Part shown: positions 8,759 to 17,734 of the stretch, piece by piece
How the letters are laid out: each line of letters opens with the position of its first letter
Position numbering within the stretch: position 1 is the stretch's first letter
Assembly: GCA_016707005.1 (NCBI GenBank)
Contig: JADJIQ010000005.1
Location: 434,001 to 498,000, forward strand
Source of the DNA: Ignavibacteria bacterium
Lineage (GTDB): Bacteria; Bacteroidota; Ignavibacteria; Kapaibacteriales; Kapaibacteriaceae
Reading direction: 5' to 3'
DNA length: 64,000 bases
The notes under the pieces: model-generated
What the model was told of the DNA's origin: nothing
Database searches by the model: none
What the model saw: only the letters and a program-made list of their open reading frames with translations
Translations under genes and position numbers: made by a program

Positions 8759-8839
8759 AGTTACTCAGTTACGGGGTTACGGGGTTACGAGGTTACGAGG
8801 TTACGGGGTTACGGGGTTACGGGGTTACGGGGTTACGGG
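8759..8839. repeat. GGTTACGG octamer tandem array upstream of mscS
   Basis: About ten units of GGTTACGG, with a few GGTTACGA variants, run head to tail. It lies between the MscS start and the terminator of the lipoprotein gene, so a minus-strand mscS promoter must lie in or near it. The antisense frames across it produce a repetitive Gly-Tyr-Gly-Val-Thr peptide that is not a real gene. Confidence 0.9.
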
Positions 8840-8886
8840 AAATGTCTTTGGCAATGAGTCGGAGCATCGCACTCTGTGGGCTAACG

Positions 8887-8921
8887 AAAAGCAGGAGCCC
8901 CACGTACCGTGGAACTCCTGC
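8887..8921 (-). terminator. Rho-independent terminator of the lipoprotein gene
   Basis: The minus strand reads GCAGGAG, an interrupted CCAC/GTGG stem, then CTCCTGC followed directly by TTTT (8887-8890). It lies 28 bases after the stop of the minus-strand lipoprotein gene and fits a classical intrinsic terminator. Confidence 0.8.
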
Positions 8922-8948
8922 CTCGACTACTACATTTCGAAATGAACG

Positions 8949-9497
8949 TCAATATCCGATTTCGAAGGTACCCTTAGTGACCGGAATAGTTGCGGCACTG
9001 CTTAGCTGGCGAAAGAGATTCGTCGAGAATGTTCCAGCAATGCGACGCTTTGAGGTGTTAAAACTTGTGATCGTAAGCGTGCCCTTGTCCTTTGCTTCCG
9101 AGGAATAGAGGCCAGCTGTAGACAATGAACCGGTATTATAGTTTGAGGTAATCTGAGCTGCTTCGGAAGAGCCACCGATCTCATACGTGCCAGTTGTATT
9201 TGCTATCACTGCCGATACTCGAAGTGTGACGATTCCACTCATCGAATAGGAATCACCAGATATGGAGATCTCGTACTTGTTGGTTTCAATCTCCTTTGCC
9301 ATAACTGTAGGCGCGATCTCCGTACTCATGTTTGAGATCTGGTTACATTTAAAACTGAATCCGTTGACATCAGCACGAAGAAACGTTGTCCCTGTGATCA
9401 GTGGATCTGTGTTTGACGGGGACGTAGAATCTGAGGAACATCCTGCAAGAACAGTAAGCATGACAGCGCATAGCGCTATAACAACTCGAATAGCCAC
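8949..9497 (-). CDS. Lipoprotein, DUF6252-like
   Basis: Predicted outer-membrane or periplasmic lipoprotein of 182 residues. The N terminus has a signal with lipobox VLAGC (cysteine about residue 20), followed by a serine/threonine-rich linker CSSDSTSPSNTD. The body is beta-rich, with features of DUF6252-type Bacteroidota lipoproteins: FLRADVNGFSF near the start, a TGTYEIGG strand in the middle, and an ending KGTFEIGY. Function unknown. It is a single-gene unit: thrS upstream ends 95 bases away and an intrinsic terminator follows. Confidence 0.75.
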   Translation of the reverse strand: MAIRVVIALCAVMLTVLAGCSSDSTSPSNTDPLITGTTFLRADVNGFSFKCNQISNMSTEIAPTVMAKEIETNKYEISISGDSYSMSGIVTLRVSAVIANTTGTYEIGGSSEAAQITSNYNTGSLSTAGLYSSEAKDKGTLTITSFNTSKRRIAGTFSTNLFRQLSSAATIPVTKGTFEIGY

Positions 9498-9591
9498 AAC
9501 GAACTCCTAAAGATTGATATTGGTAATGGTGAGTGGAGAAATTACGTAGAACATACTCTGAGATGCAATACCCCAACCCCTTACCAATGTA

Positions 9592-11529
9592 TCAAGTACC
9601 TGTGGCATGCGTTCCTGGGATGTTCAACGTTGCGAACAGCGCCTTGATCTCGCTGATCTTCATCATTCCCTTATCGCCTTCACCGTGGATGCGAACAGCT
9701 GCGGAATCGTTCTCGATCTCCTTACTTCCTACAACAAGGGCGTACGGGATCTTCTTCTGTTCGCTCTCAGCAACCTTACGGTTGATCTTCTCATTGCGAA
9801 GGTCGCAATGAACACGGAGCCCCATCTTTTCGAATTCGGCGGTGAGATCCCGTGCGAAAGATTGATGTGCGTCTGCGATCGGAAGAATGCTGACCTGTGT
9901 TGGTGCAAGCCAGAACGGGAAGTTGCCGGCGTAGTGTTCGATGAGGATCGAGATGAACCGCTCCATCGAGCCGAAGGGGGCTCTATGGATAATGACCGGA
10001 CGATGTTTGGTGTTGTCTGCGCCAACGTACTCGAGGTTGAAACGCTCGGGCATCACGTAGTCTACCTGCACGGTGCCCAACTGCCATTTGCGACCTATAG
10101 CATCGCGCACGATGAAGTCGATCTTTGGACCGTAGAATGCCGCTTCACCCTCACCGATGAAGTACTCAAGGTTCATTTCATCAGCAACGGCCTTGATCTC
10201 TGCTTGGGCACGTTCCCAATTTTCCAGATCGCCGCCATATTTGGCTTCGTTATCATCACGGAACGAAAGGCGTGTGCTCACATCCATCCCGAACGTCTTG
10301 AAGACGAGCTGCGTGAGTTCCACAACGTTCTTGATCTCGTCCTTGAGCTGTTCGTGCGTGCAGTAGATGTGGGCGTCGTCCTGCGTGAACCCACGGACAC
10401 GGGACAGACCGTTGAGTTCGCCGGACTGTTCGTAACGATACACCGTGCCGAACTCGGCCAAACGCACCGGCAGGTCTCTGTAGGAACGTGGTTTTGACGA
10501 ATAGATCTGGTGGTGATGCGGACAGTTCATCGGCTTGAGCAGGTACTGCTCGTCCTCCACCGTGATCGGGTCGAACTGCGAATCTGCATAGTACGGATAG
10601 TGTCCGGACGTCTTGTAGAGTTCAAGGTTGCCGATATGGGGCGTGATCACTTCCTGATACCCACGCTTCACCTGTTCTTCTCGAAGGAATGCTTCGAGAC
10701 GTCTGCGCAGGATGGTGCCGTTCGGGAGCCAGACCGGCAAGCCCCCTCCCACCATTGGCGTGATCATATAGATCTCGAGTTCCTTGCCCAGCTTGCGGTG
10801 ATCTCTGCGTTCGGCTTCTTCTCGTTGTGTGATGAACTCTTCCAGCTGTGCCTTCTTTGGGAAGGCGATGCCATAGATACGCGTGAGCTGCTTGCGCTTC
10901 TCATCACCGCGCCAGTAGGCACCCGCAACGGATAGCAACTTCGGATACTTGATGAGTCCGGTCGATGGAACGTGTGTGCCACGGCACAGATCCGTGAATT
11001 CGCCTTGACGATAGAACGTGATCTCACTGTCCTTGAGACCCTCAAGGAGTTCGAGCTTGTATTCGTCGCCCTTTTCCGTGAAATAGGCAACGGCATCTCC
11101 CCAGTTCATCTCCACGCGCTCATACGGAACATCACGCTTGACGAGTTCCATCATCTTCGCTTCGATCTTCGGCAAGTCTGCAACGCTGAGCTTTACGTCT
11201 CCCGGCAGATCAACGTCATAATAGAAACCGGCTTCAATAGGAGGCCCGATGCCGAACTTCACACCCGGATACATGTTCTCCAGAGCTTCCGCCATCAAGT
11301 GAGCCGTGGAATGCCAGAAGATCTCCTTGCCTTCGTCGTTATCGAAGGTGACGATGCGGATCGTAGCGTCCATCGTGATCGGACGCGAAAGGTCATACGG
11401 CTTGTTGTTGACGTAGATACCAACAGCCACGCGTGCTAGGCCGTCGGAAATGCTCTTGGCGATATCCATGCCGCTCGCACCCATAGGGTACTCCCGCACG
11501 TCGCCATTCGGTAGTGTGATGTTGATCAT
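9592..11529 (-). CDS. thrS: Threonine--tRNA ligase
   Basis: Charges tRNA-Thr with threonine. The 645-residue enzyme has the full bacterial layout: TGS domain (residues 1-62), editing domain with the HxxxH motif in HSTAHLMAEAL (near 73-82) and later CRGTHVPSTG, then the class II catalytic core with the zinc-site motif KPMNCPHH, and a C-terminal anticodon-binding domain ending at the IPYALVVGSKE region. The start ATG 11529 gives the usual MINITLPNG. An octameric repeat array lies directly upstream, beginning about 12 bases before the start, so the promoter must be within or beyond it. Confidence 0.97.
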   Translation of the reverse strand: MINITLPNGDVREYPMGASGMDIAKSISDGLARVAVGIYVNNKPYDLSRPITMDATIRIVTFDNDEGKEIFWHSTAHLMAEALENMYPGVKFGIGPPIEAGFYYDVDLPGDVKLSVADLPKIEAKMMELVKRDVPYERVEMNWGDAVAYFTEKGDEYKLELLEGLKDSEITFYRQGEFTDLCRGTHVPSTGLIKYPKLLSVAGAYWRGDEKRKQLTRIYGIAFPKKAQLEEFITQREEAERRDHRKLGKELEIYMITPMVGGGLPVWLPNGTILRRRLEAFLREEQVKRGYQEVITPHIGNLELYKTSGHYPYYADSQFDPITVEDEQYLLKPMNCPHHHQIYSSKPRSYRDLPVRLAEFGTVYRYEQSGELNGLSRVRGFTQDDAHIYCTHEQLKDEIKNVVELTQLVFKTFGMDVSTRLSFRDDNEAKYGGDLENWERAQAEIKAVADEMNLEYFIGEGEAAFYGPKIDFIVRDAIGRKWQLGTVQVDYVMPERFNLEYVGADNTKHRPVIIHRAPFGSMERFISILIEHYAGNFPFWLAPTQVSILPIADAHQSFARDLTAEFEKMGLRVHCDLRNEKINRKVAESEQKKIPYALVVGSKEIENDSAAVRIHGEGDKGMMKISEIKALFATLNIPGTHATGT

Positions 11530-11540
11530 GGACGAAAATA

Positions 11541-11649
11541 CGAGGTTACGGGGTTACGGGGTTACGCAGTTACGTCACTATGTCACTTCGTCACTATGTC
11601 ACTTCGTCACTATGTCACTTCGTCACTAAGTCTTTACGTCACGTCGTCA
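11541..11649. repeat. GGTTACGG and GTCACTTC/GTCACTAT octamer array between RNA methyltransferase and thrS
   Basis: The array begins with GGTTACGG units and changes to alternating GTCACTAT and GTCACTTC units. The GTCACTTC type is the same unit found inside polA. The stop codon (11634-11636) and the last codons of the minus-strand methyltransferase lie in it. Confidence 0.9.
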
Positions 11650-12857
11650 CTGCTTCGCTCCGGGTACTGTATCCGCGAGCCCTCGTAGAGTTCGAACTCG
11701 AGGAGTCTGCACTCCAGGTCTGCGCTCCAGAAGGTGATCCTGCGTTTCGAGCGGAGGCCGATCTCCTTTGCGAGGGAGAAGTTGCCGGTAAAGACGTAGC
11801 CAGTGTATCCGCGGAACTTCTGCTTGTAGAGGTCGCCGATCTCGCGGTAGGTGGTACGTAAGGTCCTCTCATCACCGATACGAATGCCGAACTCAGGATT
11901 CATGATCACAACTGGTGTGTGTTCGTTATCCGATTCATGGGAAGGGGCTTGTCCGGACGCTGGTGGTGCGATCTCTCTGAAATCGGCTACGGTGAACGAA
12001 ACGGCAACACCCGCCCGTTTTGCGTTCTCCCGTGCTTGACGGATCACCCGGATATCGTTGTCTGAGCATAGGATCTTGAGATCGATCTTGGTATCTACCT
12101 GAGCAATGGCCTCTCTGCGCATTGTTTGCCACACGCGAGGATCAACAGGCAGCAAATGCATGAATCCGAAGCCGTCGCGCATGGAGCCTGGCGGGATCTT
12201 TCGGCCGATGAGGGCTGCTTCGATCCCAAGTGTCCCGCTGCCGGTCATGGGGTTGACGAAGGGAAGGTGTGGTGCCCACTTTGTCGACAACACAACGGCC
12301 GCTGCTAGAGACTCACGCATCGGTGCCTTGCCGGAACTGATCCGGTATCCTCTGTCGGAAAGGGGCGTGCCCGACGTGTCAACGTAGATCATCAACGTTG
12401 CATCATGCCAATAAAGGAACACAACAGACATCGAGGTATCCGGTCCGGAATCGGGACGGATACCGCGGACCGTGCGTATACGATCAACAACAGCGTCCTT
12501 GCAACGCATGTTGGCATACATCACATTGTCGATGCTCTTTGTATCAACCGAGCCGATCACGCTCACGTAGCCCTTGGCCGGGATCCACTGGTCCCACTCC
12601 ACGCTGTTCACGGCCTCATACATTTCATCGGCCGTGTTGGCCTCCCACGCTCCGAGTCGGAACAACACGCGGTGTGCCGTACGAAGCCAAAGGTTTAGTC
12701 GGAGACAGTCCTCAAGTGTACCTTCGATCTCAACACCTGACGGATACTCTGCCTTCACAACGTAGCCGAGGTCTTCAAGCTCACGCCGAAGAATGGGAGG
12801 AATGTTCCGTGCACAGGTACACAGGATCGTTGACGTGGTGGTTGGCAGGTCAGCCAT
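11634..12857 (-). CDS. THUMP-domain RNA guanine-N2 methyltransferase-like protein
   Basis: Predicted class I SAM-dependent RNA methyltransferase of the RlmL/Trm14 group. I chose ATG 12857 (MADLPTTT), giving 407 residues; the upstream frame starting at 12929 would lie in argD. A THUMP RNA-binding domain covers about residues 30-150, and the SAM motif NPMTGSGTLGIEAAL lies near 210. The catalytic motif IV, usually NPPYG in this family, reads NPEFG here, which is odd and could change activity. The start overlaps the argD stop by 8 bases. The stop and final residues (DDVT) are coded by the start of the tandem array. Confidence 0.8.
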   Translation of the reverse strand: MADLPTTTSTILCTCARNIPPILRRELEDLGYVVKAEYPSGVEIEGTLEDCLRLNLWLRTAHRVLFRLGAWEANTADEMYEAVNSVEWDQWIPAKGYVSVIGSVDTKSIDNVMYANMRCKDAVVDRIRTVRGIRPDSGPDTSMSVVFLYWHDATLMIYVDTSGTPLSDRGYRISSGKAPMRESLAAAVVLSTKWAPHLPFVNPMTGSGTLGIEAALIGRKIPPGSMRDGFGFMHLLPVDPRVWQTMRREAIAQVDTKIDLKILCSDNDIRVIRQARENAKRAGVAVSFTVADFREIAPPASGQAPSHESDNEHTPVVIMNPEFGIRIGDERTLRTTYREIGDLYKQKFRGYTGYVFTGNFSLAKEIGLRSKRRITFWSADLECRLLEFELYEGSRIQYPERSSDDVT

Positions 12858-14082
12858 GAGAGGACTGGAGTGTATCCAGCGAGGTGTTGTTGAACACGGA
12901 ACGTAACGCCTCAACCAACTCGTCAACATCGTTGCGAGTGATGATGAACGGAGGAACGAATCGTATCACGTTCCCGGCCGTAGCGTTGGCGATCACGCCA
13001 TGTTCTAGAAGTTTCGGTATGAAGGGGGCTGATTCAACGGAGAGGACGATGCCCTGCATGCAGCCTCGACCGCGTACGTCGCGGACAAGCTCAGGGAATT
13101 GACCCTGCAGGGATCGTAGTTGCGTTGTGAGGTAGCTGCCGATCTCTCGCACATGATCTGTCAGGCCGGATGTTACCTCTTCGAGGACAACACTGCCGGC
13201 AGCACAAGCAACGGGATTTCCGCCATAGGTTGTTCCGTGCATGCCACGTTCAAAGAGTGCAGCGGCTTCATTCGTAGCGAGAATTGCACCGAGGGGAAGT
13301 CCGCCACCTACGGCCTTGGCGATAGTTACGATATCTGGCCGAACGCCATAACGTTCAAACGCGAAGAAGTCGCCCGTGCGTCCAATTCCACTCTGAACTT
13401 CGTCGGCGATGACGAGGAAGCCAAACTTCTCCTTGAGTGACCACAATGCAGATATGAACTCCGGTGTGGCCTCTGCAATGCCCCCTTCGCCCTGAAGGAA
13501 TTCGAGCATCACAGCACAGGTGTTCTCGTCCACTCGAGCTTCGAGTGCATCCACGTCATTGAACGGCAACACGAGAGTGTGTGGGAGGAATGGCCCCATA
13601 CCGTCCTTGTACAGGGCCTTGTCCATAACGGACAATGCACCATACGTGCGACCATGAAAGCCGCCGGAGAATCCGACCACGTCGTATTTCGCATGGGCAC
13701 TTCCAAAACGTCGGGCCATCTTAAGAGCCCCTTCAGTTGCCTCTGCACCGGAGTTGCTGAAGAACACCCGCGGATATCCAGAGGCGGCAACCAGTTGCTC
13801 TGCAAGACGCACCTGCGGCTCTTGGTAGAACACGTTTGAAACATGCATGTAGCGACGGATCTGTTGCTCCACTGCGGCGATGATCCTAGGATGTGAGTGC
13901 CCAAGAGCATTCACGGCTATACCGCCGAGCATATCGAGGTAGGACCGACCATCCAGATCGATGATACGCGTGCCCTCTGCCCTGTCGATGGCGAGCGGAA
14001 TGCGACGATAGGTCTGAAAGACGACGGCATGCTCACGTTCAATGAGCATGCCGCTAGGTGATGCGGAAAGTTGTGCGTCCAT
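12850..14082 (-). CDS. argD: Acetylornithine-type class III aminotransferase
   Basis: PLP-dependent class III aminotransferase of 410 residues, most like acetylornithine aminotransferase of arginine synthesis. Visible motifs: SNSGAEATEGALKMAR (phosphate binding), GFHGRTYGALS, the cofactor aspartate in IADEVQSGIGRTG, and the PLP lysine in IVTIAKAVGGGLPLGA; then GTTYGGNPVACAAG. No other arg gene is in the window, so related activities (succinylornithine, 4-aminobutyrate or lysine aminotransferase) cannot be excluded. Its ATG follows the stop of the PorE-like gene directly (TAG then ATG), and its stop overlaps the methyltransferase start. Confidence 0.85.
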   Translation of the reverse strand: MDAQLSASPSGMLIEREHAVVFQTYRRIPLAIDRAEGTRIIDLDGRSYLDMLGGIAVNALGHSHPRIIAAVEQQIRRYMHVSNVFYQEPQVRLAEQLVAASGYPRVFFSNSGAEATEGALKMARRFGSAHAKYDVVGFSGGFHGRTYGALSVMDKALYKDGMGPFLPHTLVLPFNDVDALEARVDENTCAVMLEFLQGEGGIAEATPEFISALWSLKEKFGFLVIADEVQSGIGRTGDFFAFERYGVRPDIVTIAKAVGGGLPLGAILATNEAAALFERGMHGTTYGGNPVACAAGSVVLEEVTSGLTDHVREIGSYLTTQLRSLQGQFPELVRDVRGRGCMQGIVLSVESAPFIPKLLEHGVIANATAGNVIRFVPPFIITRNDVDELVEALRSVFNNTSLDTLQSSHG

Positions 14083-15627
14083 CTATTTAGTGATGATCGT
14101 GATCTCAACTCGTCTATTCTGTTGCCTGCCTTCGTCAGTATCGTTCGAGGCAACCGGTTTACGTTCGCCGTAGCCCTTTGGTACAAGGCGAGCCTTGTCG
14201 ATGTTACCACGCTTTACGATGTAGGTCACAACAGACTCAGCACGCTCTTCGGAGAGGACCTGGTTGTATTGGTCACTCGCAATGGCATCTGTATGTCCGC
14301 CGATCTCGATCGTCATACTCGGCGCAGCGATCAACATATCTGTGATGCGATTGAGTTCGGGGAATGACTCCGGACGCAATGTTGCCTTCTTGTAGTCAAA
14401 GAAGATGTTGTTGAGTTCGGCCACACTTCCGGCTTCGATCGGAACCAAGAAGAGATCGCGTTTGATCTCCGTGTATTCCGTGAGACCGGAGAGATCGAGA
14501 TTGTCATTCACAGAGAGGTAGTTCGGAGCAGAAGCACGGAACCCGTACTTGCCACCCGCCGGCAACACGATCTTATAGTTACCGGTGGTAGGTGTGGAAC
14601 GAGCACGACCAACTTCCTTTCCTTCCGGTAGGATCTCATAAATGATGTCGGCTTCAACCGGCTGATTTGACTTCTTGTTCAACACTCGACCGGAGATAAG
14701 CACCACCGGACGTGGTCGAACTTTTTCCGGGAGCCGAATGCGGAATATGTCTCCGGCACCATAGGTGTTGCTGTACGATACGTAGTAGGCATAGTCACCG
14801 GAAGCAGGGATCGTGTAGTACAAGTCCCATCCTGCCGTATTGATCGTTGGCCCCAGATTTTCAGGGGGCGACCAATTTGTCCAAGTCGAATCCAAACGGC
14901 GAGTAACGAACACATCGAATGCTCCATAGCCCCCTTGACCGTCGGATGCGAAATAGAGCGACGAGTTGTCCGAAGCGATGAATGGAGTTGCCTCATGCCC
15001 GAGCGAATTCACAACAATGCCCATGTTCATGGGCTCCGAAAACGTGCTGTCTTCCTGTCGGAAACAAACGTAGAGATCCTTGCCGCCGCGAGAGTCCTTT
15101 CGTTCAACCGCAAGGATCAGGGTGCGACTGTCGTTGGCAAAAGAATATTCACCGAACCGGTTGTCGTTGTAAAAATTCTTGATCACAACAGGCTTAGGTA
15201 CAGACCATCCGTCCGCCGTCCTGTGCGAGATCGCGATGCTTCTTTGCCGGTTCGTAGCGGCACTATATCCGTCTCCGATGATGAGGGTGTTGCCGTCGGG
15301 AGTGATTGAGCAGAGATAGTTATTGTCCCTATTGTTCAAGGGGATGCCAACGTTCTTTGCTAAGCCCCATTTCCCATCTGCCTGAAACTCGCTCAACCAA
15401 ATATCCTGACGTCCACCACCGATGTTTTCCGGTGAATGGCTTCGGCAGAAATACAAGGCGAGTCCGTCCGGGGAGATCACTGGTAGGATGTCGTCATATT
15501 GGCCATTGACGTTCGGTCCAACGTTCTGTGGCAGATAGGCAGAGTCCACCACTTGGGCAGATGCCTCGAAGCAGCTTCCCATGCCAAGGACGAAGATGAT
15601 CGTCAGAATCTTCCGCAGGTGTGTCAA
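14083..15627 (-). CDS. Beta-propeller/CRD/OmpA protein, PorE-like
   Basis: Exported 514-residue envelope protein. Order of parts: signal sequence (about 1-25, ending near SCFEASAQ), a PD40/WD40-like beta-propeller (about 40-290, with repeats such as SPDGLALYF and TPDGNTLIIGD), a carboxypeptidase-regulatory-like domain (about 300-390, beginning ISGRVLNKKSNQPVEA), and an OmpA peptidoglycan-binding domain (about 405-514: IEIGGHTDAIASDQYN, LSEERAESV, NRRVEITI). This order matches PorE of the type IX secretion system except that PorE also has N-terminal TPRs. Start is TTG 15627, one base after the cyclophilin stop. With many T9SS cargos nearby, a T9SS role is a reasonable inference. Confidence 0.8.
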   Translation of the reverse strand: MTHLRKILTIIFVLGMGSCFEASAQVVDSAYLPQNVGPNVNGQYDDILPVISPDGLALYFCRSHSPENIGGGRQDIWLSEFQADGKWGLAKNVGIPLNNRDNNYLCSITPDGNTLIIGDGYSAATNRQRSIAISHRTADGWSVPKPVVIKNFYNDNRFGEYSFANDSRTLILAVERKDSRGGKDLYVCFRQEDSTFSEPMNMGIVVNSLGHEATPFIASDNSSLYFASDGQGGYGAFDVFVTRRLDSTWTNWSPPENLGPTINTAGWDLYYTIPASGDYAYYVSYSNTYGAGDIFRIRLPEKVRPRPVVLISGRVLNKKSNQPVEADIIYEILPEGKEVGRARSTPTTGNYKIVLPAGGKYGFRASAPNYLSVNDNLDLSGLTEYTEIKRDLFLVPIEAGSVAELNNIFFDYKKATLRPESFPELNRITDMLIAAPSMTIEIGGHTDAIASDQYNQVLSEERAESVVTYIVKRGNIDKARLVPKGYGERKPVASNDTDEGRQQNRRVEITIITK

Positions 15628-15628
15628 G

Positions 15629-16219
15629 TCACTTACCCTTCACGATCGAGAACGTGATCTTCTCAAGTGGGCAATCACCGGCATCACGAGGGTTGTTCAC
15701 GACGATATCGGCTACTTCCATACCACTCACCGCTTCGCCAAATGCTGTGTATTGGTTATCCAACCATGGTGAGTCTGCAACACAAAGGAAGAATTGTCCG
15801 CTGAAGCTGTTCGGATCCTGCGTACGAGCGGCCGACAGAACACCGCGAACGTGCTTCTTACTGTTGAACTCGGCAACGACCTTTTCCTTATAGCCACCAC
15901 TGCCCCACGTGTTGCGTGGTTGGTCCTTGGTGTTCGGATCTCCGCCCTGGATCATGAAGTTGGGGATCACCCGGTGGAAGGCCAAACCGTCATAGAACCC
16001 TTCAGCAACACGTGCTTCAAAGAACGCGCAGTGTTTTGGAGCAACATCGGGCCAGAGTTTGATCTCGATCTTGCCGAGTTCCTTATTTCCTTGCATCACC
16101 GTCATGATGTACGTCATAGTCTTGACTTCCTTCTTCGTTTCTTTTTGAGCCGACGAATCGGTTGTGGCAAATACACCCATCAAAAGGGCTACTACTGTTA
16201 GGCTTGTGATGATCCGCAT
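15629..16219 (-). CDS. Cyclophilin-type peptidyl-prolyl isomerase, exported
   Basis: Catalyses cis-trans isomerisation of proline bonds during folding of envelope proteins. The 196-residue protein has a signal peptide (MRIITSLTVVALLMGVFATTDSSA) and a full cyclophilin domain: FHRVIPNFMIQGGDP with the active-site arginine and glutamine, GQFFLCVADSPWLDNQYTAFG, and VVNNPRDAG. It lies 27 bases after a second cyclophilin that is fused to UppP, so two isomerases are made from the same run of genes. The exported folding role fits the following PorE-like and other envelope genes. Confidence 0.9.
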   Translation of the reverse strand: MRIITSLTVVALLMGVFATTDSSAQKETKKEVKTMTYIMTVMQGNKELGKIEIKLWPDVAPKHCAFFEARVAEGFYDGLAFHRVIPNFMIQGGDPNTKDQPRNTWGSGGYKEKVVAEFNSKKHVRGVLSAARTQDPNSFSGQFFLCVADSPWLDNQYTAFGEAVSGMEVADIVVNNPRDAGDCPLEKITFSIVKGK

Positions 16220-16246
16220 GTTCTTCTCCGTAAATACCGAATGCTG

Positions 16247-17716
16247 TTATTTGCGTTGTATGCTGTTGATCGTGATCGGCGAACGTGGGATTCCGTCGGT
16301 TTCACCCAGCGGTCCCGGCTCAACATCTGCACTTCCGATCTTTTCAACCACATCCATTCCGTCAACGACGTTGCCAAAAATCGTGTATTGGTACGGAAGT
16401 GAAGCGGCTTTCTCGAGACAAATGAAAAATTGACTGGTTGCGCTGTTCGCCACTGGCTTTCGGGCCATGGCTACCACACCCTTGAGATAGCCCCTCCGTG
16501 CCGATGGGAGCTGTGGGTCGAGTTCGTCAGTAAGGGGCTTTCCTGACGCTGTAGTGCCCCCTCTGCCCCATTCTGCCCTAGCCTGACTATCACGTGTCTT
16601 GGGGTCCCCGGACTGTATCACAAACCCTTGTGAAACTCGGTGGAACAAAATCCCATCGTAGAACTTCTTCGAAACAAGTCCAAGGAAGTTCGCCACGGTG
16701 GCAGGCGCATCATCTCCATACAGCTCGATCGTGATCATGCCCATGGAGGTCTTCACCACCACGGTATCCGTGGCAACAACAACGATCTCGGGGACGGTGT
16801 CTTGTACGACCGTCTGCTCAGAGGTGGCCGGTGGCGGCTTGAGTTGCTCTAATGCCTCAGGCATGGACTTCTCTTGGGTGCTGCAGCCGGTGAACAGCAG
16901 CACGCTTCCAAGGGCGATCCGATAGACAATGAAGACGCTGAGACTGTGGGTTCGGAGATACTTCAACAGGAAGGCAATGGACCAATACCCGCTCACAAGG
17001 GCTGCGATCGTAGCCACCGCAAGCTGCAACCCCCCGTTATCGAGTGTTATATGCTTCACCTCATGGGCGAACTCCAATACGCCAGCTGCCAGAACAGCGG
17101 GGATGGACAACAAAAAGGAGAATCGAGCAGCATGTTCACGCGTCATACCACGGAAGAGAGCGGCCATGATCGTGGTCCCGCTGCGAGAACTACCCGGGAT
17201 CAGCGCCAAACACTGAGCTGCACCGACGCTGATCGCATCTACTATCGTGAGATCGGATGTGGTGCGCGTGAATGAAGCAACACGTTCGGCTATCCACAGC
17301 AAAGCTGCAACACCAATGAGGCTTGCACCGATGAGATGCAGGTCCTTGGTGAGTGCACCTTCAAGAATGTCCTTGAAGGCCAAGCCAACGATCACAATGG
17401 GCAACGTGCCGATGATGACGAACCAGCCGAGTCGCGATTCCGCGCCTTGTTCCCGGAAAGATCTACGCCTAGATCCGAAATTCTCCGTGAACCAGAACCG
17501 CAATGTCGTGAGGATATCTGATCGGAAATAGGCGATCACGGCGGCAAGCGTTCCAAGCTGGATAGTGGCCATGAACGCCGTCCACCGCTCAGGATGAGCG
17601 GGGTCGATCACGCCAAACGCAGCAGCCGCCACCGTGAGGTGGGCCGTGCTGGACACGGGGATAAACTCCGTGAGCCCCTGAATGAGACCTAGGACAAGTG
17701 CAGTAACGAGAGACAT
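16247..17716 (-). CDS. uppP: Undecaprenyl-diphosphatase fused to a cyclophilin domain
   Basis: A single 489-residue frame joins two enzymes. Residues 1-277 are UppP/BacA, which recycles undecaprenyl diphosphate for cell-wall synthesis: GLTEFIPVSSTAHL at 14-27 and the catalytic IPGSSRSGTT at 173-182, with the usual number of membrane helices. Residues about 318-489 are a cyclophilin (ILFHRVSQGFVIQSGDP, ATSQFFICLEKA, YTIFGNVVDGMDVV). The junction is striking: the last UppP helix runs into VLLFTGC, which is also a good lipobox (Cys278, codon 16883-16885). A proline-rich linker follows. The protein could be a true fusion or be cut or started internally. It begins 18 bases after polA stops. Confidence 0.88.
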   Translation of the reverse strand: MSLVTALVLGLIQGLTEFIPVSSTAHLTVAAAAFGVIDPAHPERWTAFMATIQLGTLAAVIAYFRSDILTTLRFWFTENFGSRRRSFREQGAESRLGWFVIIGTLPIVIVGLAFKDILEGALTKDLHLIGASLIGVAALLWIAERVASFTRTTSDLTIVDAISVGAAQCLALIPGSSRSGTTIMAALFRGMTREHAARFSFLLSIPAVLAAGVLEFAHEVKHITLDNGGLQLAVATIAALVSGYWSIAFLLKYLRTHSLSVFIVYRIALGSVLLFTGCSTQEKSMPEALEQLKPPPATSEQTVVQDTVPEIVVVATDTVVVKTSMGMITIELYGDDAPATVANFLGLVSKKFYDGILFHRVSQGFVIQSGDPKTRDSQARAEWGRGGTTASGKPLTDELDPQLPSARRGYLKGVVAMARKPVANSATSQFFICLEKAASLPYQYTIFGNVVDGMDVVEKIGSADVEPGPLGETDGIPRSPITINSIQRK

Positions 17717-17734
17717 CTACGCAAAACTACGACA

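Noticed and set aside
7900..9108. Plus-strand 402-residue open frame opposite mscS and the repeat array
   Set aside because: Antisense to a clear MscS gene; contains histidine/cysteine-rich shadow sequence and a repetitive peptide from the octamer array.
9607..10497. Plus-strand 296-residue frame inside thrS
   Set aside because: Antisense to a conserved tRNA synthetase; no homology seen.
16860..16900. Two separate overlapping genes for UppP and the cyclophilin
   Set aside because: The frame is continuous and no separate start with a ribosome-binding site is visible near the junction; kept as fusion, with the alternative noted.
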